DNA of 43,727 bases, taken from contig WHUX01000324.1 of assembly GCA_015179025.1 (NCBI GenBank), forward strand, positions 1 through 43,727, written 5' to 3'. The stretch's first letter is position 1, and every line of letters begins with the position of its first letter. The stretch is from Terfezia claveryi. Lineage: Eukaryota; Ascomycota; Pezizomycetes; Pezizales; Pezizaceae. Shown here piece after piece: positions 33,901 through 40,865 of the stretch. The translations under genes and the position numbers were made by a program. Below the pieces are notes generated by a model that worked only from the letters and a program-made list of their open reading frames with translations, had not been told where the DNA came from and made no database searches.

Positions 33901-34678
33901 GAACCAAGGATTTCCACTCCTCCTTGGACCTAGTCTTGTTAATTTCAAAATTGATCTTATAAATTGAGAGGGTATGCGCCTTGAGCTTATGCCTTCTAGT
34001 GAGATGAGCGAAGGCCCCTGCTCCAATAAAGTTAATATTTAGGGGTTTTGCAGGGGCAGGGGATATCGGAGAAACAGGGGAAATAGTGGCATTGATATAT
34101 GCAGGTGGGAGTACCACCTGAGTCGGGTGGATTATTGGAGGTGGCAATGCACATAGCGCAGTGATAGTGGTTTTTGGATCTTCACAGTGTTTTTTGCAAT
34201 AAGGGCTGTTGAATCGCAAGGTGTAAGAGCCGAAGCTGACTGATACATCATACATCCTAAGCTAGGGGATCCCAAGGACAATTGGATACTTTAGCTTGGT
34301 TACAAATATTGGGAGATCTTCCGAGTGATCATCCATAGTGCTGGGCAGGCATGCGAGGTCGGTAATCACTCTAGAAGAGATAGGGCAGCTGTCAATAACA
34401 GCAAGGAGGTAGGGGGTTTTTAGCTTGAAGGTTGGTATAAAGTTTTTATAGACGAAGGTCTAGTTAATGAATACTATTCCTGAAGCACCACAATCTATGA
34501 GAGCTGATGTAACCACTGTTTTGTCATTGAACTTGACAGTTATAGGTACAACGAAGTGCTTGCCAAACAGGTAAGACTCATCAACAGATATAGATGCAGG
34601 CAAAGAAAATGCAAATTAAGATAAATAACCTGGAGCAGGTCTCTTGCTAGTGTCAGTAACTAGGCAAAGGACTCTCCT
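30919..34678 (-). pseudogene. Element D pol, degenerate
   Basis: Same domain order as E. The protease active site is near 34480-34500. A shortened Pro-rich linker lies at 34045-34085. In the RT core the catalytic YLDD is YLND near 33325-33335 (Asp to Asn). RNase H starts near 32900 (ETDTSDY). An Ala/Glu-rich linker lies at 32390-32460. The integrase zinc motif is near 32060 (NCHVCKH), the Asp in MDFVT near 31980, and C-terminal integrase blocks run to about 31200. The chromodomain region lies at 30960-31130 and the ancestral TGA at 30919-30921. A 1-bp deletion near 33117 and another near 32170 shift the frame, and numerous stops are present. It is certainly non-functional. Confidence 0.88.
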
Positions 34679-35844
34679 TTTCCCAACTCTTCAACCTCTT
34701 TGATTTGTAATACTACAGTGTCGGAAATGGCATGGATAGCTAGGGCACGGGCTTTCCGAAGGGGACAGGCTACGATAAAATGATCAGCCTTCCCGCATGC
34801 AATATATAAGCCTTTATCCCTACACCTGTCCCATTCATTCTACATCAGTCGAGGCCTTTCCAAGAACAAATCCATAAGGGCGGGCCCTCCTGACACCAGC
34901 GAAGGATGTGCCGGTTTGTTGGCCAGGGTTATGGTTGTTGTAGAGGATTTGGCTGGCTTCGGCTGCTCCTGCTGTTGTACTGGGCAGGTAGTCGGTCGGA
35001 AGGCCAGTCAATGGCATAACCTGGCTATTCGTTGCTCCACCATAGAGGCCTGGTCGATCAACTCCTTGAGGGTATCAACTGCAGGGAGGGTAACCATAGC
35101 TTGTTGGAGCTCATTGCTAAGTCCCTCCTGGAATTGCTCGAACTTAGCCTGGTCGTTCCACCTTACCTCTGTGGCCAGCCTTGAGAACTCTACGATGTAA
35201 GTAGACAGCTCTGAGTTATGCTGTCTCAGTGCCCGGAGCGCTCAACTGGCCGTCCCCACTGCATTAGGATCTCTGAATGCCCAATCCAAGATAATAAATA
35301 AGGCTGAGACATTGTCGAGCTTGATCCCTGTCTCGAGCATATACGGCTGGATTTAATCCATAGCTATGCCCTCCAGCAGGGCAAACACATAGGCCAGGCA
35401 GTGTTGTTTTGATAGAAACCTAGCCGAATCCCCACTCAACTTCAAATTCACCGCGTTTTTCTAGGCTCGTAGACGAGCCCTATCCCCATTGAACTTAGGG
35501 GGAGTCGTAATGCTTTTAGTCTTGTTGCTACTAGCTGCTGTTGGTATTGCGAGGTTCCCTAGTACGTAGCTGAGGTTTTGGACCGTAGTCCATTCGTTGG
35601 CTAGAGCAAGGTTCATATGGTCGAGATCCATCTGGAGGATCGTGATCTCTTCATCGGCGGTTCTCAGCTTTCGTTTAGCCACGGCCAGGCTGTTGCCGAG
35701 TTCAGTCCTGATGGCATCTATGGCCTCAAAGATGTCGATGATTTCTTGATAATAGGCATTCAATTCGTTCAGGCCTGAGAGTATAGGGGAGTTTCTCCAG
35801 GTCTAAAACCTGATAGCAGGTGGTGGGAGAGCTGCTCCTGACAT
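34660..35844 (-). pseudogene. Element D gag
   Basis: Homologous to the E gag. The ATG at 35844-35842 (MSGAALPPPA) is intact but is followed within 15 codons by a stop at a probable Trp or Gln site. The coiled-coil-like segment is at 35763-35580 and the capsid segment at 35500-35000. The CCHC knuckle near 34750-34800 has lost its first Cys (Tyr). The stop TAG is at 34662-34660, and a GGGAAAA frameshift heptamer lies at 34678-34684. Confidence 0.85.
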
Positions 35845-35880
35845 GACCGTATACTAGTTGGTCTAAAAGATCTAATGTAG

Positions 35881-36531
35881 TGTAACAACGGCTCTAGGGA
35901 CAAGGCGACCAAGGGGTATACCGGAGCAAGGACAGGAACAAGGTGAGACACACGTAGGAGCGCTACATGTGTGATTAGGGGAAAGGCTATAGGCAAGCCA
36001 AGGGCTGGGGTAGGGTAACCCACACGTAGGAATGCTATATATGTGACTGGAGAAGGCTGGGACAGTGGCAAGGGCAAGAGGCCAGAGAGGCAGAGGGCAA
36101 GGGGCGCGAGACATGCAGAGGCAGTTACCATGTGTGTCGGAGGGAGGCAGCTGTGCTGCAGAGCTATTTACGAGACAAAGGGGGTGCACAAGGGAGGTGC
36201 ACAAGCGTTGGAAGAGGCAAGGTCCTGTATTAGATATACAAGATATTAGATAGGGATCCAATGACAGTACAAGAGACAGGGGCTATATATACATAATTCC
36301 GGGCTAGGGTAATGGAAGGAATAAACTTCCCAAGATCCCTTATCTTAGAAGCCAAGCAAGGTAATGATAACCCATTACCTACGATTGCAGGTGATGATAA
36401 AGGCAATAATGTCAATAACCTATCATCTACATCGCAGGTGATGCCGAGGGCAATAATAACAATAACCCATCAACGACATACGAACAAGCCTGTTCGAGTG
36501 TCAAATCAAGACTAAGAACATGGTTGTGACA
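35881..36531 (-). repeat. Element D 5' LTR (651 bp)
   Basis: Begins TGTAACAACGG and ends GTTGTGACA on the plus strand; the AGCAC duplication follows. On the minus strand a TATATATA tract (about 36282-36290) precedes an ATCTAATAT sequence complementary to the region just inside the LTR (CTACATTAGAT, 35870-35880). Confidence 0.93.
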
Positions 36532-36536
36532 AGCAC

Positions 36537-36863
36537 AAGCTTGAAAAAAATAAGACAAGAAAGGAAACTTATGACATGATTAATAAGGAAAGAGAAAGTG
36601 TTCTTGCTTCCCCTGTCTTATCTAATACAGTTAAGATTGACAAAGGCAAAGGGAAAGAGAAGGACTTACCCCAATTGATATTTAGGTATTTCTTTGGAGA
36701 AAGGCAACCACAGGGGGTAATTGGTAAGTATACTAATGACATTGCTATTGTTAAGGATTTCAAGCAAGGGTATAATAATATCAGGTATGATACAGGAGCA
36801 AGTGGTAGTAGTTCTTATGTGGATAAGAACAATAGGTATTATGGATTAAATGTTAACTACTAA
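36537..36863 (+). pseudogene. Element C pol, C-terminal extension after the chromodomain
   Basis: In-frame continuation of the C pol after excision of D: 109 codons ending in TAA at 36861-36863, with no internal stop. It is highly charged (Lys/Glu-rich start, KGKGKEKD), then IFRYFFGERQPQG and a Gly/Ser/Asn/Tyr-rich end. I recognise no domain. The unusual lack of stops, compared with the rest of C pol, is notable but the segment is short. Excluding D, the chromodomain lies about 15-20 codons upstream of the D insertion site. Confidence 0.7.
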
Positions 36864-36926
36864 TGTATATAAATCCATATACTGTTTATTTCTTAGGATG
36901 GAAGTTTTTATCTAAATAGGGAGGCA

Positions 36927-37533
36927 TGTAAGGAAGTGGCTTACTCATCTCTTATGACTAACCCTCTCCCTCACAAATGTATTTTTTATATATTTTCTTA
37001 CTCAGCAAGTATCTCAAAACACACAACATTGTATGCTGTCTGCCTTGCTTATATTTCACATATTATTACATGCTTTCACATATAAAAGTCTAAGATAGAC
37101 TTAACCTATTTTGTACTAAATAAGTATTTGGAAGTAATATCTAGAACCTTCTATTATGTTGATTTCAAATTATGTATAAGACAGATAATGGTGCACTGCC
37201 TTAGTACTACCCCAACACTACCCCACTAGAAGATAGTTATAGTCCCCTTAATTTCCCTTCAGTTAGAAGGACAAGTTAGCAGAGAAGTAGTTAGAGTACA
37301 ATCAATATAGAATTTCTACTAGTTATATTTCTAAGTGCCTTTGGCACTCCTATACTACTTTATCTATTACAGTAATCTTATGCTACTGGTAATAACTTTA
37401 ATAGTAAAAATTAATAATACACTATTAGTAATCTACTTTATAGTATATATTACTAGCCTAAGATTATTTAATTAGATTAGATTATTTTATCTAATCTAAT
37501 CTGATTCTCCAGTCTCTATTATACATATTTACA
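36927..37533 (+). repeat. Element C 3' LTR (607 bp)
   Basis: Begins TGTAAGGAAG directly after the purine tract AAATAGGGAGGCA and ends TTACA before CTCCT. It is nearly identical in layout to the split left LTR and contains the inverted AGATTA/TAATCT block at about 37470-37502. Confidence 0.93.
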
Positions 37534-37538
37534 CTCCT

Positions 37539-38386
37539 ACACGGAAAAAGAATCTTAGGGGATTCCTTAGAATAGTTAATTATCTCAGCAAATTTATTTC
37601 TGACTTGGCATTATATGCAAGTACCCTATTGGAACTGTAAAAAGAAATAAGGAAATGGGAATAGACAGATACTTATAATGTAGTGTTTGAAAAAACTGAA
37701 GTAGCTTGTGAATTCCCTACATGTTTTAAAATCCTAAAATAACGAGTCTACTGAACCCAAATATTTAGTTTCTAATGCTAGTGATATAGGACTAGGATTG
37801 TTATTAGGTCAAGGACTGCTAACACATATCAGGCCATTATGCTTCTATACAAGAAAATGTAATCCAGCACAACTCAATTATCCCACCTTCCAAAAGGAAT
37901 TATTCGCAATTATTGACTCATTAAAATTTTTTGAAGTACAATTAAGAGGTTATAAGTTTACTATCCTTACCGACCACAAACCACTAGTAACCTTCCATAC
38001 TTAAATGCTAACAAGTCAGAAATTGAGGTGATAGCAAGATTATCTAATAGAATATGATACAGGTATTCAGCATACTATAGGAAAAGAAAATTTGATAGCA
38101 GATGCTCTATCAGGAAAGCATAAATACCTCAACATTCCTACTATAGAGGATGATTATATTTCCAATAGCATTGATTCTCCTAACTATACCTACAACCACA
38201 ATATCTCTACCAACACTTTAAAAACTTTCTATTCACTAGAAACTCCCTCTCAAAACGAAATGGTTTCTTGCTATGAAGGGACTTCATTCCTAACGGAAGA
38301 ATATGCACTGAAGGACCAGGTGAGAGCTTCAATAGTATTGCTAACTTAGAAAAGAAAAAAAGATAGAGAGATCACAAAAGTAGAAT
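37539..38386 (+). pseudogene. Element F pol, RT thumb, RNase H and connection (right piece)
   Basis: Continues the RT frame of 5593-5973: NLRGFLRIVNYLSKFI is the segment that follows the RT palm in Ty3/Gypsy pol. After a frame change near 37735, RNase H follows (37755-38110): the first acidic residue of the usual DAS motif is Asn (SNASDIGLG), then YPTFQKELFAI, TDHKPLVTF and ENLIADALS. The connection region continues to about 38380 with a stop at 38347-38349. The integrase of F is not found; the sequence changes character at about 38387, where element G seems to have inserted. Confidence 0.83.
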
Positions 38387-38966
38387 TGTACATTATAAAA
38401 TCGCTGCTTCTCTAGCCTCCTTCGAGTTTTTCTATAAAAATATCATAATGACCATATTCTTCTACTTTCTGTTACAATAACATCATTATCAACTAACAAG
38501 ACTAACTTTTGTATAATTCTGCCTTGAACTAACCATCATACTGACACTTATCTCTCTTGACACTTGACAAGCTTATTTGACTGTTATTTCTTCATCTTTT
38601 CCTTATTCTGATACCCGAACAAGCCTGTTCGACTATTAATTCTCTTGCTTATTTGACACTAGAACAAGCCTGTTTGACTGTCAAATCTTTACCTTATTTA
38701 ACACCTAAACGAGCTTGTTCGACTGTCAAATTTCTTGCTTTTCTAGCATATTAGCCTCTTTAATTTGACACTCAAACAAGTTTGTTTAGATATCAGCATT
38801 AACAAGCAAATTACCAAAAAATAATGCTATTTATTTAAATAACTAAATTACTTGATAAATGAAAACCAATAAAATAAATAATAAAAATAAAATAATAATA
38901 GAAAAAAAACTAAAAAAAACTTCCAAAAATCAAACTTTTTCCTTCTCTTTCTTATTCTCCACCACA
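38387..38966 (-). repeat. Probable element G 3' LTR (about 580 bp)
   Basis: Plus strand TGTACATTATAAAA to ACCACA, so TG...CA in both orientations, bordered on the inside by CCCCCC (38972-38977), the complement of a polypurine tract. It is AT-rich and includes a cluster of five palindromic units. The second LTR lies outside the window, so the borders are tentative. Confidence 0.5.
38557..38795. repeat. Cluster of five palindromic units
   Basis: Units begin near 38559, 38610, 38655, 38700 and 38767, spaced 45-67 bp. Each is a near-palindrome of about 28 bp with core CGAACAAGCCTGTTCG or a mutated version, bounded by GACACT and AGTGTC-like arms. The same palindrome occurs in the U3 of the B and D LTRs, at one or two copies. 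Confidence 0.8.
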
Positions 38967-39136
38967 TCCGACCCCCCTAACAAGAGTTGACATTCTTGTT
39001 AATCTAACAAAATCCAACCTAAAAAATAAATAAACACTAAAGAAAAACAATTTAACCGAACATACTATGACTTATAAAAAACCCATATAATCCCTAAAAA
39101 AAATGCATCCAAATGAAATAATAGTACTATTAATAT

Positions 39137-39160
39137 CCCCCCCCAAAAAAAAAAAAAAAA
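39137..39160 (+). repeat. C/A homopolymer pair
   Basis: A run of seven or more C is followed by about 16 A in the AT-rich region between the third frame of G and its LTR. No gene is seen from 38967 to 39222. Confidence 0.8.
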
Positions 39161-39222
39161 TCCCTATATTCCTAACTAAAGAAAAAGATAATTTATCCCA
39201 AAATATTAAATAAAAAAAAACC

Positions 39223-40491
39223 CTACTCATCGTCCTCCTCTTTCTCCTCATCATCATCATCATTATCAAGGAAGATTTTAGGTACCTTTTTCATTATTAG
39301 AGATATCTCTCTTATCACCAGTATTACCTTCATCTTTATTCCACTCATGAGTATTCATAGCCTGTATATTATATAAGCAGGTAGAAATCATGGTACATCT
39401 TTCTATTCATTCTCTTCGTAAGCATTCGGTGCTGTCAGCAGATCTCAAACCTTATATACTATAAGTAGATCATTAAGAGTTTTTGAGTTCATGGGGTCAA
39501 TGTCTTCTTATGTCAAATGGTCCAATAACCTCAGTACTTAAGAATCACAGTCCTCTTCATTTACTTTCTCTATCCGCATTTGCTTGTAGGTGAGGAGTTA
39601 CTCTTGTGGAAGTACTCTTTGGTGCTTACGAGTTTAGCCACACCTATAAGTTGTCTACTACCCTCTTATCTATATACTTTGCGTTGTTGAAGTTATAGGA
39701 TTGGGTAGTATTACTACCGATATAGACATGGCAGGGATTCATGGTACAGAAGATGATGCCGCTTCTGCTACCTCTTAACTTTGTCTCTCTCTTTCTCTGG
39801 CTTCCACATTTTCCAAAGAATTCAAGAGGTTGTCCTGACCCATTCGATCTACCAATAATCTCAATATCGTAGTATAGGCTAAATGGTATTTCTTCTAATA
39901 TGGTTTAAGCAATAATGGTAGGTTAGCATTCTAAAGCACCCACCGAATATCTTCTGCTATTACCCAGTTGTCCTTCTTAGTTCTTGGCATTTGTTTTCAA
40001 GTAGTGATTTCGGTCCTGATTAATGGCATAATATCATCAACTAAATCCATTCCATAATCAAACAATAATAGTTGTGCTGTAAGGGAACATAGTCGAGTGA
40101 ATTCAATAGATAGCTAAGGAGGATAGAGCTCGCCCATAAGTATTGTCCATTCTAGGCTCCAATATTTTTCCATCAGAAGATTGTAATCATGGCGTCTTCA
40201 AAGAGCAACAGTATACATTGAGCCTAATCTATCTAACTTGTCTATTTGTAGCTCTTGTTTAGCTCGTTTATGAGAAACTCTCCATGCTGCTAGTTTGGTA
40301 TCTATGGCTCTTGTGATCAACATCGTCTGAGCTACTGCAAGTGCTCTAACTCTTTCTTCTGTTTCTCGTATTAATCATGCTATTCCCTTCAGAAATCTCC
40401 TTTGATTTGGTCCACTGATAATAGATTGGACTACTTCTTTAAACTGGGTATTAATAATACTCTTGCTAATTATTATTTCCTTAAATCTCAT
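39223..40491 (-). pseudogene. Third reading frame of element G, unknown product
   Basis: A single minus-strand frame of 423 codons, from ATG 40491 (MRFKEIIISK) to TAG 39223, lying after pol and before the LTR. I count about 19 internal stops, nearly all TAG, TAA or TGA explicable as mutated Gln, Arg or Trp codons. The first 240 codons look clearly protein-coding: a helical charged stretch (LIRETEERVRALAVAQTM), KRAKQELQIDKLDRLGSMY and FDYGMDLVDDIMPLIRTE. The last part is less convincing and may contain a shift; it ends in an Asp/Glu run (DDDDDEEKEDDE). The family is not recognised. The position resembles env-like or accessory third ORFs of some retroelements, but there is no evident signal peptide and no glycoprotein features. 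It could equally be a displaced gag or captured host sequence. Confidence 0.5.
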
Positions 40492-40865
40492 CTACAATTC
40501 TCCTTCTGCAATAGTGAATAGTCAAGCGAGTTCTAGTCCAGAAGAAAATATTATGGAGGTATAGATAAGGAATAGGAATAGGAAGACTAGAGATATATTG
40601 GTAAATATAGACGAAGTTTTTTCAGTTTTTCCTGAAAACTGAAGAAGACTGTTATTCGCTCGTTCCAGATGTGATCTTGATAGTTATCTTGAAGAGAAAA
40701 GAAAAGGAAGACTTAGCTCTTACTTTCTACCTTCATATACTCCTATATCCTTCAACTATGTATTAAGGTACACTAAATAAGATAAAACACATTAAAAATA
40801 CTGTAATGCTTAGACTTGCCCTATAATACTGTATACAAATTTATAACATGCTATATTATAACAAA
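40492..40865 (-). other. Spacer between pol and third frame of element G
   Basis: AT-rich. The frame of the downstream ORF stays largely open upstream of its ATG to about 40640, with a hydrophobic Phe/Leu-rich stretch (40570-40610). C-to-T mutation turns Pro into Leu or Ser, so this apparent hydrophobicity may be an artefact. Nothing else is seen. Confidence 0.4.

Larger units (their letters stand above)
30125..36531 (-). mobile_element. Element D: Ty3/Gypsy chromovirus inserted in element C pol
   Basis: A complete 6,407-bp minus-strand copy flanked by AGCAC (30120-30124 and 36532-36536), with two 651-bp LTRs. It is homologous to A, B and E throughout, but AT-enriched, with many stops, at least two 1-bp frameshifts (near 33117 and 32170) and an RT catalytic change. 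Its two LTRs differ at many sites, nearly all transitions. Excision in silico rejoins the C reading frame: GAG CAC (30119-30124) continues with AAG CTT GAA from 36537. Confidence 0.94.
5974..37533 (+). mobile_element. Element C: 9.7-kb Ty3/Gypsy chromovirus split by three insertions
   Basis: Bounded by 607-bp LTRs beginning TGTAAGGAAG and ending TTACA: the left at 5974-6233 plus 15260-15605, the right at 36927-37533. The flanks are CTTCT (5969-5973) and CTCCT (37534-37538), a 5-bp target duplication differing by one C/T change. Removing B, E and D with one copy of each duplication leaves about 9,693 bp. Order: LTR, leader of about 0.9 kb, gag, protease, RT, RNase H, a long linker with zinc knuckles, integrase, chromodomain, a C-terminal extension, a purine tract (AAATAGGGAGGCA, 36914-36926) and the LTR. 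Many nonsense codons and a few frameshifts (near 26510, 28110 and 29250-29300) make it inactive. Confidence 0.9.

Noticed and set aside
36576..36863. Separate small gene starting at ATG 36576
   Set aside because: The frame joins the chromodomain frame of C once element D is excised, so the ATG is internal.
38557..38795. CRISPR-like spaced repeats
   Set aside because: Units are palindromic, uneven in spacing, diverged from each other, lie in a eukaryotic retroelement, and recur in LTRs; no cas genes are present.
39223..40491. Calling the third frame of G an envelope gene
   Set aside because: Only position supports it. No signal peptide, furin-like site or credible membrane anchor is visible, and hydrophobic stretches may come from C-to-T mutation of Pro codons.
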